In this document: positions 26,080 through 39,967 of the stretch, piece by piece
How the letters are laid out: the number at the start of each line of letters is the position of its first letter
How positions within the stretch are numbered: position 1 is the stretch's first letter
The notes under the pieces: model-generated
The model's database searches: none
Told to the model about the DNA's origin: nothing
The model's input: only the letters and a program-made list of their open reading frames with translations
Source: Sistotremastrum niveocremeum HHB9708
Taxonomy: Eukaryota; Basidiomycota; Agaricomycetes; Sistotremastrales; Sistotremastraceae
Direction of reading: 5' to 3'
NCBI GenBank assembly: GCA_001630475.1
Contig: KV419405.1
Coordinates: forward strand, 66,900 to 130,899
Length of the DNA stretch: 64,000 bases
Program-made: the position numbers and the translations under genes

Positions 26080-26631
26080 ATGGCATCGGAGACAGCGTCA
26101 TATGTCGCCAGCACCGTCTACACTCTCTTATCTCCCCCGACGTCGTCATGGGTCGCGAAAGTGGCCGCCATGTTTCGCATTCTCGCTCTCATTCTCTTCA
26201 CTCCAATGATACTCATTACAGCCCTTGTAAGTCGACTCGATCATTAAATGCATTCTCGGACCTGAAGATTCGGCTTAATCTAGGACGTCGCCTCGTATCT
26301 CATCGTACGCACGTTGGGCACGCCCCTGGAAGCCACGACGACATCACCCTCTATCCACCCAACTCACAGCGAGCGAGCTGCTTCTTATGTAGACACTGAT
26401 CTTCCCCATGGCACTAATCTTCAACTATCCGGAGGAGACACGTTGTCACCGCCACCTTCGCGTTCCGCAAGCCCTGGCGTTCCTTCGAGTAGAAAGGACG
26501 TTCTGAATATGACTTCCATATCATCGACACAAGATCCCGCATCTCGATCAGACGGCGCACAACCATTACATGGCAGCCGCCAAAATACTGTTAGATTACG
26601 ACACTCCGAACCTCGTTCTTCCGCCTTATGA
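26080..26631 (+). CDS. Small single-pass membrane protein, unknown function
   Basis: Two exons: ATG at 26080 (GTCCATGGCA) gives MASETASYVASTVYTLLSPP, then AAMFRILALILFTPMILITA, a strong membrane helix. A GTAAGT intron of about 52 nt joins to LDVASYLIVRTLGTPLEATT. The rest is a polar, S/P-rich cytosolic or luminal tail ending RHSEPRSSAL. About 165 residues. Both exons keep one frame through a canonical splice, which supports a real gene. No family is recognised. It shares a short divergent promoter with the IDO gene. Confidence 0.65.
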
Positions 26632-26766
26632 CCCTTCTTGAGCCCATAGAGTTTTTCTGCTTCATTTGACATGCTGCGTCAGCCTCGCAGTTACTTAGCT
26701 TACCATTTCTGACCGAAACTACATCCCATGTTGTTAAACTGAATACACATTACACTTTTTGCATAT

Positions 26767-28484
<1,718 letters not shown>

Positions 28485-29307
28485 AACAAAGGATCGTGGT
28501 CAGAGGACTGCCGATGATGATGGTTTGAACCAAGTCCTTCGGATAATGCCGGTGTTTGGCAAACAAACAAACAAAGGCATCGGGTAGTTCGGACCAGCCT
28601 GAGAAGACGAATTGTCAATTCTTGCGTTTTGCTAGCCATGTCCTTAGCCAATGTCATCATTAAATGACATATGTTATATTTGGTCTTCGAATTTGCAGGC
28701 TTCGGATAGCGCAAGCACTGTGCACCGGCCCCCGGGACGATCATTGCAATGTCGGCCTGAAACGTTAACAGAGATCCAGGACCGAGAATAGTGAAATGGA
28801 CGGCGGTATATCGATGTCTCATCCTCTTAGAGGCCATGAAAGGCAAGCTAGCCCAGATGGGTACCAATTGTCATTGACTGAAAGGTTTGTTGCAAATTGA
28901 CAAGACGCGTACAGTAACGCGGCGTACTTTTCGAGAACGTACCTCTTGTTTTGCAGCACTCTGCCAGCTTCAACCTGTAGGGTAGGGACTGAAAGCATGG
29001 TAGATGTTTTAGAGCATTGTGATGAAGCTGGAGAGGTGTCTGGTCATTTCAACGCATAAAGTTCGTCAAGTTCATGAGAGTGTGGAGACGGAAGGGTCGG
29101 TAAGCGGATAAGGGCCTCAGGGAACTGGCCTCAGGGAACGACATGTCGACGAGACTGACGTCGGTAAGATATAGCTATATATTTACGAAAATCTAAACGC
29201 TGCGCGCTGAACTGTACAAAGCAGATTAACAAGGTGCTCCTTCCCTTTGCATCGGCCTCGCATTCCTTTTACGGAGCAGAACAAAAAAGTCTATAATAGT
29301 GCAGACG
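28485..29307. other. ESA1 upstream region, no gene seen
   Basis: This separates the 3' end of the BAG gene from the ESA1 start. An open frame of 139 codons on - (28448-28867) overlaps ESA1 exon 1 in another frame and has no recognisable content. A 13-bp sequence is duplicated near 29113. The rest looks like promoter and 3' UTR. Confidence 0.55.
29113..29139. repeat. Tandem 13-bp duplication GGCCTCAGGGAAC
   Basis: Two exact copies of GGCCTCAGGGAAC, separated by one base, lie at 29113-29125 and 29127-29139, in the ESA1 upstream/BAG downstream region. They could be a small replication-slippage duplication or a doubled protein site. No further copies are seen nearby. Confidence 0.6.
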
Positions 29308-30016
29308 TTATAATGCAGAACTCGGGACATTCGAGTTGGAATTGCGTGCAGCCTTCCATGCGCCATCTAGACGATCTAACAGACTCTGGACCTCCTTGAC
29401 GGCAACCTTGCGCTCTTTTCTAGCGTCCACCCATTCACCTTCCGGAGACAGAGTGTCAAGACGTAGAAGACATTGCAACAAAAGTTCAGCTATTCTGGCG
29501 TGCTCCTGCTCTGCGTCCGCCGCCAATGTCTTTGCGTCCGACTGGATATTCGACAGGAATTTATCCAAAGCTGGAACCAAGGTGCCCCGGAGCCCTTCAA
29601 GTTCTGACCGGATAGTGGCGATCGTGCTTTGTTCTGTCAGTCGTTCCGTAGACTTGGCACCGACACCACCAGGTCGGCTTGGAGGCAGTTCCCCACTCCC
29701 GATCACTGTGATATTACTCTTGGGCTTGAGGCCATAAGCAGATACTAGTCGATGGGATGAGACACGTATTTAATCATGGGGATGTGTAGGACACATACTC
29801 GGAGCGCTGTCGTCTTTCATAACGCCACCAGCATGTATCATTTTGAAGGCATCTTTCGGTAGATGAGTCTGATCCGCAATAAACTGCCTGACTGTCGCAA
29901 GTTTGGTTTCGGGCGGGGGAAGGTCTAGATAAAATCTACACTGATTATCAAGAGAAGTCGAAGCCGATGTGTGAGCTAAGGCACCTTTCCTTCCCCCACT
30001 TGATGGTCAATCCCAT
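29308..30016 (-). CDS. BAG1/Snl1-type Hsp70 co-chaperone (UBL + BAG domain)
   Basis: Exchanges nucleotide on Hsp70 through its BAG domain. From the ATG at 30016 the protein reads MGLTIKWGKERFYLDLPPPE, then LATVRQFIADQTHLPKDAFK and GGVMKDDSAPISAYGLKPKS, a ubiquitin-like fold. The BAG helices follow (ERLTEQSTIATIRSELEGLR, ALDKFLSNIQSDAKTLAADA, RIAELLLQCLLRLDTLSPEG, VAVKEVQSLLDRLDGAWKAA). In the same frame upstream lies a strong membrane helix (TTCSAVGIALVIALPFLYSR), but no in-frame ATG before it. Either the gene starts at 30016 and is soluble like Bag101, or a spliced first exon adds the anchor, as in the membrane-anchored Snl1/Bag102. I give the safe start. Confidence 0.78.
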
Positions 30017-30314
30017 TCGCCTTTTTGTCCCAAATGACCGAGACCGTTGGATGCGTGAGTATAGAAAGGGAAGTGCGATGACAAGTGCGATGCCCACTGC
30101 AGAACACGTAGTGAAGAGCCTGGTTCGCTGACGCCTTAGCAAACGGACGTACGATAATGAATTGGTTCCAACAGGATGGGCGACGAAGAGACGGATATAT
30201 GAGGGAGTCGAGACGGTGACCGACGTGAAAGGCGTCACAGTCGTCAAAGCCTGAGCTTGTTTGGCGGCTCGCGTTCGTCTGATTTGTCGGTGTATCCGCT
30301 TACTCAAACCTCTA

Positions 30315-32244
30315 ATGGACGACAACAACGCTGGCTCATCGTCGACCGCCGGTCGAGACACATCTGATCTCTCAAATGATGAGACAGCAGCCAGCTCCTC
30401 TTCTACTCATACCAACCCACCTCCATCTCGCCCACCCACTGTCCTGATGCCCACCAGATCTCCTCCCTCGGTGCCCCGTCGAGGGGGCACTTTGTTATCT
30501 CCAGGCATGCACTCTGCTTCACGTATACCGCCCGGTCTACAAGCAAAAATGGCAGCGGTTCGTACCTATATATCTGATCATCTTTCTTCAGTCGTTTATC
30601 TATTCGCGTAGATGGCCAATCGGAATGCACAATCATCCAGCGCCGTGCCTCATTCAGTGGATGCCGCCACAGCAGCTATGGGTCGTATCGGACTATCAGA
30701 TCGTGTTCCTCCCCTCCGTTCATTTCAAAGTACTCCCAATCCTCCTCCGCAAGGGCCTGGTGCCCGACGCCGAGGTCCGGCCTTGCGAATCAGTGACATC
30801 GTCGGACCCGATGGTCTTGAGTCTGATGGACCTGCAGCTGCGGGCCTGGGTGCCGGTCGACCACGACAGAGCTCGCCAGTCAGACGGGGCCCACCACCAG
30901 GAGACTTGGGCACTCCTTTCTCCAATTTCCGAAAGATCGTGTAAGTACTCCGCTCGATCTTTGATTATTTAACCCATCTCGGCTCGTCAATATGATCCAC
31001 GGTTTCTGATTTTGCTCATACAGAGATCCATCAGGTGCTCTTCATTTTGGAGGCAAAGCCGTACTGCATGCCTCGGGCGTGGACTTTTCCAATGGGTCAT
31101 CATTCAAGATCAACATGAGTCAGCTTGATCTCGATGAAGAACTGGGCCGCGGTAATTATGGAACGGTGAAGAAGGTGCTGCACAAACCAACGAATGTTGC
31201 CATGGCCATGAAGGTCAGCTATTTCTTAGCCCTCGGTGCGGCCATGATCTCAAGCGTGAATCGTAGGAAATACGCCTGGAATTGGATGATAGCAAGCTAA
31301 ATGCGATCCTTATGGAGCTTGATATCCTCCACCGAGCCGTCGCCCCCGAGATCGTCGAATTTTACGGGGCGTTTTTCATCGAGTCTTGCGTTTATTATTG
31401 TATGGAGTACATGGATGCGGGGAGTCTGGACAAACTTCAAGGAGCCGGCGTCCCTGAAGATGTTTTGGCCAGAATAGCCTCAAGGATGGTCACTGGATTG
31501 AAGTTCTTGAAAGATGATCTGCAGATAATGCACCGAGGTATCTTGTCTTGCTGTTTCCTAATGCCGCCACCACACCCTCAACACTTTCGCGTTTCTAGAC
31601 GTCAAACCCACCAATGTGCTGGTCAACAAAAAGGGGGAAGTCAAACTCTGCGACTTTGGTGTTTCCGGACAGTTAGAAAAATCACTAGCCAAGACCAATA
31701 TTGGATGCCAAAGCTACATGGCTGTAAATCCTTTTCTTGTCGCAAAATAGGGTGTAAACTGACTAGCTTCATTAGCCCGAAAGAATAAAGGGGGAGTCGC
31801 AAAACAACCTCGGCACTTATACCGTGTCATCAGACGTCTGGTCCCTTGGATTATCTCTCATCGAGATGACTATGGGAAAATATCCTTATCCTCCTGAAAC
31901 ATATCAAAATGTGTTTGCTCAACTTACCGCCATCGTTCACGGTCCGCCTCCCGAGCTGCCGGAAGGGTACAGTGAAGATGCGCAAGACTTTGTGGCACAA
32001 TGGTAGGGCTTTGGCCAGTGTGGTGATCCCCTGCTTATCCATTTGAACAGTCTCATGAAAGATCCGAATGCCAGGGCCACGTATGCAGAGCTTTTGGTGA
32101 GTCTAATTCCCAAAGATCGAGCAAGCCTCTGAACTGAGGCAGGAACATCCATTCTTGGGGGCCGATCGGGGTCGCGAGGTTGATATGGCGGGCTGGGTTG
32201 CGCGGGCCTTAGCTCATCGACAAGAGAAGACTAATCAGACTTGA
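30315..32244 (+). CDS. PBS2: MAP kinase kinase of the HOG pathway (Pbs2)
   Basis: Phosphorylates the Hog1 MAP kinase in osmotic and general stress signalling. ATG at 30315 opens a long S/P-rich N-terminus ([17 protein letters not shown]..) with basic and proline-rich docking-like stretches. The kinase domain has [20 protein letters not shown], the lysine in [18 protein letters not shown], the Pbs2 hallmark [56 protein letters not shown] (activation-loop Ser and Thr present) and YMAPERIKG. Several introns of about 50 nt interrupt it, one between SYMA and PERI. It ends [14 protein letters not shown]. The signature sequences match Pbs2 rather than Ste7 or Mkk1. Confidence 0.94.
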
Positions 32245-32513
32245 ACTTAATGTAATGTAGACGCCCGAGTGGACAGGTGGAAAGGCGCGATATCACTTCT
32301 GCAGACTTGAGAGGATACACACGCATCCTTTGTCTTCAGTGTCCGGCGGGGAAGCCATTGATCTCAGCAGGAGAGGTTCGGGTTGTTGTATAGTAGGATG
32401 CCACTAGTACTGAACGCAACTTGTTTGTAGGAACAATATTCACAGTGTTACCGACGTGTTGTTGACAAATATTTGCCGGGCACGAACTTTAGGCGCCAAT
32501 GATCAGAATGAAG

Positions 32514-33020
32514 CAGTGATGTGCCGTACGCAGTACGAAGCAGATCCGTACGTACGGATTTCCCTGTATGTACGCGTACGAGACGAACGTACATGTATAT
32601 AGATCACGTGAAAGTCGTATGTACGGATGGCGGCATCTCGGCAAGAGTACCGTTTCGCAGATGGGAAAAGGCTGACATAATCACGTTCAAAGCCAAAATC
32701 GCCGGAGACTTTCGGACTCTGCCGATGATTCGGTAATGTCCGCGAAGTCACTCTTCATCCGTTTTATTATGGGTTGTTACATAGAAAACCATATTGGAGA
32801 GTAACTTAATGAGACTTAATAACAATTAGAGTATTAGACTTTTTTTTCAACATTTTTAACATCGCAGATGATCGGTCAATGCCCTTGGACTGATGTTGCA
32901 CGGAAAAGGTCGGCACGTGATCAGTACGAACCCAATACGGTAAGGACGGCGTACATACGGCGTATGTACTCCGAATGTCAACGCGTACGAAGCGTATATA
33001 CGGCGTACGGCACATCACTG
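32514..33020. mobile_element. Non-autonomous hAT-like MITE with 8-bp target duplication
   Basis: A 507-bp block begins CAGTGATGTGCCGTACGC (32514-32531) and ends with its exact reverse complement (33003-33020). It is flanked by the direct repeat GAATGAAG at 32506-32513 and 33021-33028. An 8-bp target duplication and ends starting CAGTG are the marks of the hAT superfamily. The inside carries many GTACG-type subterminal repeats on both arms (for example GTACGTACGG) and no transposase frame, so it must have been moved by an enzyme elsewhere. The exact termini and duplication suggest a fairly recent insertion. It lies 270 bp past the PBS2 stop, and its right duplication ends 79 bp before the SMP/C2 gene ATG. 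The remaining 32245-32505 shows nothing but 3' flank. Confidence 0.88.
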
Positions 33021-33107
33021 GAATGAAGTCATTTACTCCCAATGATGTCATGGACATGAGCAGCGTTATTTCGAGAGCCATGCATCGTCGCCACCTTCTC
33101 CCAAACC

Positions 33108-36100
33108 ATGGCCGCCCATCAATATGGACAAGGCTACAGGTGAGCAGCTTGCACGTCGTCTCGACGTTTTGTATTGACTGTTGGCAGTGAACGCGCTCCT
33201 GTGCCAACAATCCAAGGATATCAGGACGACAAAGCGCAGGCCGAAAAGGATCTTCTTCAAAAGCACGAGATAGCAGAGACACAAAAACAGTCTGCAGGAC
33301 AGTCAGCTCAGGGAAATGCAACAGAAAAGAGTGAAATTATGGATCGCATGGCCGGTCCCAAGGGAAAGCCTACTGATAAAGTCAAGAATAAAGCTGGAGA
33401 ACGCGTCGTCAAAGACCCAACGACGGGACAAATGGTCGTTATCAAAGACGCCGAGTTCAAGGGTAAGTGACCTTGCTAATACCACCAGCCGTGTTGATCC
33501 TCACTCGAAGTGCTAGATTATCCTCAGGGGGACGCTCTTGCTCCCGAATCGAGTAAGAAAGGTCCTGCCACCTCGGTTCCAGAGACCGCGGATTCCTCAG
33601 ATCCCGTCCATACCGCGCCAACACCCGCTCATGTTGGCAACATATCCCTGTTGCCATTCCCTCCCGCCACACCTCCGTCTATGAAGTCTATTCTGAGCCA
33701 TCTAGATCGGCTACAAATTGCCATCGTGGCGGGATGCGCCATAGGATGGTTCTTCACGGCCTTTGGGGCTGGATGGTGGAAGTTCGTCTTCCGCTCACTG
33801 CTCTTCAGCGCACTGGGTTTCGGAGTCACTACCCTGGCCAGTCTGGCACAACGAGAGCTCGAAAAGGAGATGGAGCGTATCAGAATTGACATGCATAGAC
33901 AACGCGGCGAGAAGTATGCACCCCCCACTCCCGGTAGGCGTTTGAACCCAAGTCTTGGCGTCTCTTTAACGTTGGAAAAGAATCTGTCGAGTGGCTAAAC
34001 GCCTTCATCAAGACGATCTGGGGTCTCGTTAATCCTGATATGTTTATCTCCATCACCGATATGATTGAGGACGTCATGCAGGTAACTCTGTTCTCCACTA
34101 CATCCCTCCTGGGCTCTACTGACGCGTCATTCAGCAATCTCTTCCGGGCTTTGTCGATGCTGTTCGTATCTCGGACGTTGGACAGGGTACAAATCCTTTC
34201 CGTATCATTTCGATGCGAGGTTTGCCAGATCAGCCAGGAGATAAAGAGTTCGTTGAGCGTTGCCTTCTCATTCCAGTCGCTGATCTCGTGACAGGTATCC
34301 TCGCCAAGAGTGGATCGATCAAGGTACCAACCTGTTGACAGGGAAGAACGCTCAAGGCCAGGATACCGACCAAACTGGAGATTATGTGGTATGTCTTGTC
34401 ACCACATGATAATGCCACCTGACCTAAGATCGGCTTAGAATTTTGAAGTCGCCTTCTCTTATCAAGCCCTCCCTGGGCAAGGTGGCGACCTCAGAGCCAA
34501 GAATATTCAGTAAGATCGATATCTCTCCTCCGAACCGAATGACCAGCTAACATTTGACGTTCATCAGCTTGCTTATCGAATTCTTCCTCGGCGTTTATGA
34601 CTGGCTACATATTCCGATTCCAATATGGATCCAAGTAGAAGGGATAGTAGCTACAGCCCGAGTTCGATTGCAATTCATCCCTGAGTTTCCCTATGTGAGA
34701 AACGTGAGTTCTGCGCTTCTCACTCGGTCCTAAGATGTGTTGTCTCATGGGATACTATCCAGCTCACGTTCACATTGATGGGTGTGCCAGGCGTCGAAGT
34801 CTCTGCTATCCCGATGCTGTCCAAACTTCCCAATATTTTGGACCTACCCTTGATTTCTCGATTCGTGAAGATGGCGATCGCTGCTGGAGTGAGTTTGAAC
34901 GTTTCCTTTCGGAACTCAAAATTCTAATTCGTGATAGACCGCCGAGTTCGTCGCCCCCAAGAGCATGACCCTGAACCTTCAGGAAATAATGAGCTCGGCC
35001 GTCATTGGAGGTACGGGTTTGTATTTTCTTTACGCATAACAAATGCTTAACGAAGCATTAGATACTCGGGCTACCGGCGTCTTTGTGATCCACATAAAAC
35101 ATGCTGAAGGTTTATCCGCCCAGGATCGAAATGGTCGCTCCGATCCATACATTGTGTTAGCCTATGCCAAGGCAGGTGCCATTCAGATTGTCAGGGCTCC
35201 TTCACTTACTATCACCAAAAGTTCGGAAAACCATTATATTCTACTCGCATCATCATGGGAGATCTCAACCCTGTATTTGACGAGACGGCGTTCTTGTTGG
35301 TGTCACAAGACGAAGTGAAAGCAGAAGAAGATCTAAGTGCAATGCTTTGGGATTCCGATAAGCGTTCCGCCGAGTATGCACTATCATTTGATTCGCGATA
35401 TCCTCTATAATTTTCCATCACAGTGATTTGATTGGGCGAGTCCAAATCCCGGTCAAAGAGTTGATCAAGACTCCCAATGTCATGTTTGATCGCACGGACA
35501 AGTTAGTTGGCTTTGAAGACGCAGACGCTATGGCTGGAACGCTGCAGTAAGTGCTCAATTCTAGAGTGATGGATGGGTCTAACCTCTCAATGAAGCTGGT
35601 CTATTGGTTATTTCGAGAAAGCGCCTTTGTTGAAGGAGCTGGAGGCACCACCTGAAAATCCACCCCTCCCTACAAAAACTCCCACTGGCATGTCTCTTGT
35701 CTGAATGCCAGATAATGGCTAATTGTTGCTGACAGAGATGGAAATTCGTCCTGGTGATAAAGCTCCCAATCCTGCTGCTAAAGATTTGCCACCGCCACCA
35801 CCCGATATTGACAGGACGCCCCCCGATCCTAAATATACGTCGGCTATTCTGAGCATTGTCGTTCACCAGATCAACAATCTGGAGAGGCAAAATCTCTCAG
35901 GTACCACCGGTAATCGAGAGGGTGCAGCCGGACAAGATACAGACGAGCCATCAGAGCAAGGAAACAACCTTCCAAGCGCTTATTGTGAACTTGTCATCAA
36001 CGACGATCTTGTTTACAAAACGTGAGCATTTGGACAAACATTGATATGTCTTATTGATCCCTTTTCCAGCCGCGTCAAGCAATACACATCAATGCCTTAC

Positions 36101-37438
36101 TTTGAGGTGAATTCATTCTGTCAGGTGGCAACTTGAGCTCATCACTCGTTCGAACAGGCTGGCACGGAAACATTCCTGAGAGACTGGAAGAAAGCGGTTG
36201 TTCGGGTTGTAGTTCGAGACTCACGGTTCGCTTCTGCCACGCTCAACCGATCGTTTATCGTCTGACATCAATACAAGACTTCGAGAGAAAGATCCTATCC
36301 TTGGGATCATCAATCTCAAATTGGAGGAACTGTTTACTGAATCTTCAGAGATAACTCGATTGTTCTCCTTGCAGGAAGGCATCGGCTTCGGGTCCGTCCT
36401 CGTTTCATATACGATTTTCTAGCGTTGAAGCTTTCTTTGATAGACGTGCAAACATCTCGCTACTATTGAGGCCGGTCAAAACTGATCTTCCTCGATCTCT
36501 GCGAGGCTGGGATACCGGAACGGTCGAACTCCTTTCTCCTGTATCAGTGGAAATTAAGGACGAAGCTCGTCAACACTTTTCTGATCCAAAAAAGTTGACT
36601 ATCTCTACGACTGACAGCAATGATAAAGTTCCAGCATCGGAGGCAGAGGTATTGGAGGAAGGAAGAGTCACGAGATGGAATCTCGACGCCATGAGGCTAC
36701 CAGTGTACAACCGGTACTCGTCTTCATTAACGTTCGAAGTTGGTGGTGGGGGTATTGGCAGAGGAAAGCCTGTGGCACTCGCAATCCTCTGGCTCCAAGA
36801 CATTGTGGATGACGAAGAGACCGATGTCAGGATACCGATCGTTGTCGGGAAAGACCTCCGCCAACTCTCTCAAAACGTTCTGAACGATTTCACGGCCAAA
36901 ACTCACGACTACACCATCGCAGGGTACCTGACCACCAGAATCAAGTTGGATAGTGGCCTTGATGAAGTACGTTCTTTAGCACTTCATCTACAAAGCTCAG
37001 CTGCTAATGACAAGTGCAGGATCATGAAGCTCACGCGAAGACTCAAGCTCGTCGTCATGCGTTTGAGACATAGTGCGTAATATTATCGAGTTTCCTGGAT
37101 TGTATACTGAAATTGCGTTCACAGCGACCATATCGAAGGAGAGGCGCAGATTGCTGAAAAGAATTCTCATGCTATGGACGACGGTGTCATTGATAAGGAC
37201 GAAAAGAAAGCCATCTCCCGAGCTCACAGCAGACAACTCCACAATCGGCAGCGAGGCATTGCTGGCTTTAGGCCTTATAGAACCCTTGTATGGATGAAGC
37301 AAGGCATTAAGAGCCGTATCATACCGTCGAAGAAGAGTACGAAGAGAGATCGTAAGCTGATTCCTTTGGACTCGATTAACTTCGTGATCGATTGACTGTG
37401 TTTCTGCAGCGGCTGTCAAGTCTGAAGCAAAAGCATAA
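33108..37438 (+). CDS. SMP- and C2-domain lipid-transfer protein (tricalbin/Mug190-like)
   Basis: ATG at 33108 gives MAAHQYGQGY|SERAPVPTIQ. Exon 2 is polar. The next exon carries a hydrophobic hairpin (LQIAIVAGCAIGWFFTAFGA, FRSLLFSALGFGVTTLASL) that anchors to the ER. The SMP domain follows (ESVEWLNAFIKTIWGLVNPD, ITDMIEDVMQ, GFVDAVRISDVGQG, FVAPKSMTLNLQEIM), then at least two C2 domains (FVIHIKHAEGLSAQDRNGRS with DPYIVL, and LSIVVHQINNLERQNLSG). There is a long C-terminal region (RPVKTDLPRSLRGWDTGTVE, LQDIVDDEETDVRIPIVV) and a basic tail. More than twelve introns. Such proteins tether ER to plasma membrane and move lipids. Mug190 of fission yeast is the closest recalled relative. Exon joins from 34200 to 35400 were only partly checked. 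Confidence 0.85.
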
Positions 37439-37608
37439 AATTTTCACCCAAAACATTGTATAATACTGGATGATAGTGGTCTTGTACTGTACATTAGATA
37501 CGCATACGGACTGAACACGTGTAATCAGATGTATTATGAATAAATCATACTTCGCTCTTTCCAGATTGCAACTGTAACACTAGCGCCCGCGCCTCGTCCT
37601 GGCCGACG

Positions 37609-39826
37609 ATGGCGTTGTATCCGGCGTCGAATGATCCTGCTCAACTTGGCGAAGAACTATTAGCATTGAAAATTGCTCGCCATTCGAGCTGCTCGAGCTG
37701 TGACTGTCCAAATCTTCACCCTTCAGAATCTGTGGATATTTCGACGGATGCCCAGAGTGGGATATTGGGACTCGCTCAATATGGGTCCGACGAAGACGAA
37801 GATCCACCGCAGTATCTCACCGAGTGCGAGTGTGGACATGGCGTTTCTGAGCACGGCAATTCACCTGATATATCTGAGGAAGGACAGGCTAGGCGTGGGC
37901 GAGTGGCAATCCGGTTAGATGAAATCTTGCAGGTGAGCCTCAATTCCTGCGCATGGACCATCGCTCATAACCATTTTCTGCAGCGAAACGACAGACTCTT
38001 GGACTTTTCCTATGTTGATGATGACATTCTGTCGTTGAGGAAACAACTGGACCCACAACCAAATGAACTCATGTCCCACACAACAGTGTCATCGCCTTCA
38101 ACGTCAATGACCACTAGTAACTTGGGCCTTCTTGATCCTTCGGCCGTGTCGTCTCCTGTGCCGATACCAGAAATACATTCATCATCGTCTCTTAGTGATG
38201 AGGATGAAGATCGCCCATTAGCGTCTCGCGTGCCTTCCACCATAATGAATGGCGCACCGGGTCCCTCAAACCATCGCACAGGCAAAACAGTGCCAGGTCA
38301 CATGAAGACAGCTTCAACAGCACCTGCTCCCATCGCTTCGAGTCCCACTACCTCAGATCCGGCTTCTCCTTCAGGTGTTCCTTTAATAATCCCTGCAAAG
38401 ACTTCTCGTCTGGAGAACGGGGTTTCTCGAAAGGAGGAAAAGGCCCCCCAAGGACAGATTAGTCGAATTGCAACGACCTTTCCTGCGGACACGTCTTCTC
38501 CTCGCAGCCCACAACCCGAGAAACCGTCTGTCGCAGAGCTCCGGCGAGGGATCATCCGCATTGACGCTGTCTCCCCCGATGGGAACCCTCGTTCTCTCAT
38601 AATACTAACGGGCCTAAAAAATCTCTTTCAAAAGCAACTCCCCAAGATGCCTAGAGAGTACATTGCGCGTCTCGTCTACGATCAGAATTCCCGGGCTCTT
38701 GCTATCGTTAAAAGAGGCTGGAAAGTTGTCGGTGGGATTCTGTTTCGACCCTTTCCACACCGAAATTTCGCGGAGATCGTCTTTTTTGCGACTGCCAGTG
38801 TAGACCAAGTCAAGGTCAGTCGTCTGGCCCAACTGTGACGATCAGCTCTCATTCCCAACAGGGATACGGTGGCATGTTGATGAATCATTTCAAAGCCCAC
38901 ATTAAAAAAACATATCCTGGAATGCTGCATTTCTTAACTTATGCAGACAACTATGCCGTGGGATATTTCAAGAAACAAGGGTTTACCAAGGAAATTACCC
39001 TCGACCGGTCCGTTTGGGCAGGTTATATCAAAGATTACGAGGGTGGCACTATCATGCAGTGTACGATGTTGCGGAAAGTCGATTATCTGCAAACGAAGGA
39101 AATTCTAACAGCGCAGAGAGAGGTGACCGCTTTGAAACTGGACGATATATAATTGCTGATGCTGGTCACTAGGCGATATTGTCCAAGATTCGTCAGAAAT
39201 CGAGAGCACGAACTGTTTACGAGCCCCTCCCGCAGTTTCTCGAGGCGCCTCCTGGCGAAGCTATGCGTATAGACCCTCAAGATGTTCCCGGTCTTCGTAA
39301 GTGACAGAACCTATTTTCAGAATCTACGTTGGCTGACTGCCCTGAAGGTGAGACTGGATGGACATTTGACATGGCTCAAGCGTAGGTGATTCTAAAGCAG
39401 TCGTCGTTGACTCTGGCTCATCGTTCTTTAGTGCTCCTCCCAGTGTTATCAACCCTCATCACTCGAAGATGCAGCAGCTTCTGACGGACCTTCAAAACCA
39501 TCCTCAGGCGTGGGCATTCTTGACACCGGTCAACGGCGAGGATGTCGTTGATTACTATGATGTCATCAAGAAACCCATGGGTTAGTCAATTTCGTCGAAG
39601 CTCAGAAATCTGGCGTGATATATTTTGTTCAGACTTCCAAACCATGGAGCACAAGCTCTCACATAATATGTATTCGTCGATCGAGGCGTTCGTGGCCGAC
39701 GCAGAGTTGGTTTTCGACAACTGCTTATTATACAACCCGGAAGGCTCCGTATACGCTAAAAATGCTATCAAGCTCAAGAAATACCTCCAAGATCAGCTTG
39801 CGGAGCTCGCAAAGAGCTTTCAATGA
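37609..39826 (+). CDS. GCN5: Histone acetyltransferase Gcn5 (SAGA) with PCAF-like N-terminus
   Basis: ATG at 37609. N-terminal Cys/His motif: [29 protein letters not shown], then [20 protein letters not shown] and [18 protein letters not shown], which resemble the start of the animal PCAF/GCN5 N-terminal homology domain. A 200-residue S/T/P linker follows. The GNAT domain has [40 protein letters not shown] with the catalytic Glu, [20 protein letters not shown] and [22 protein letters not shown]-terminal bromodomain has [52 protein letters not shown] and ends [12 protein letters not shown]. Acetylates histone H3 in SAGA and ADA. All catalytic parts are intact. It converges with the Erd1-like gene, 141 bp apart. 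Confidence 0.95.
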
Positions 39827-39967
39827 TCTACTTTGGCCTTATCTTTATTTTCCCTTTTGCCTCGTTAGTTCATGTATCCTTGTAATTGGTCTTGAGTAAT
39901 AGGTGTATTATAAGTGGCAGGGGCGATGTGTAGTCTAATATATACAACAGATGAGGATGCTATAACC

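Noticed and set aside
34200-35400. Possible separate small genes suggested by short frames in this part
   Set aside because: The pieces fit as exons of the SMP/C2 gene, with SMP and C2 motifs in order. Fragmentation is due to many introns.
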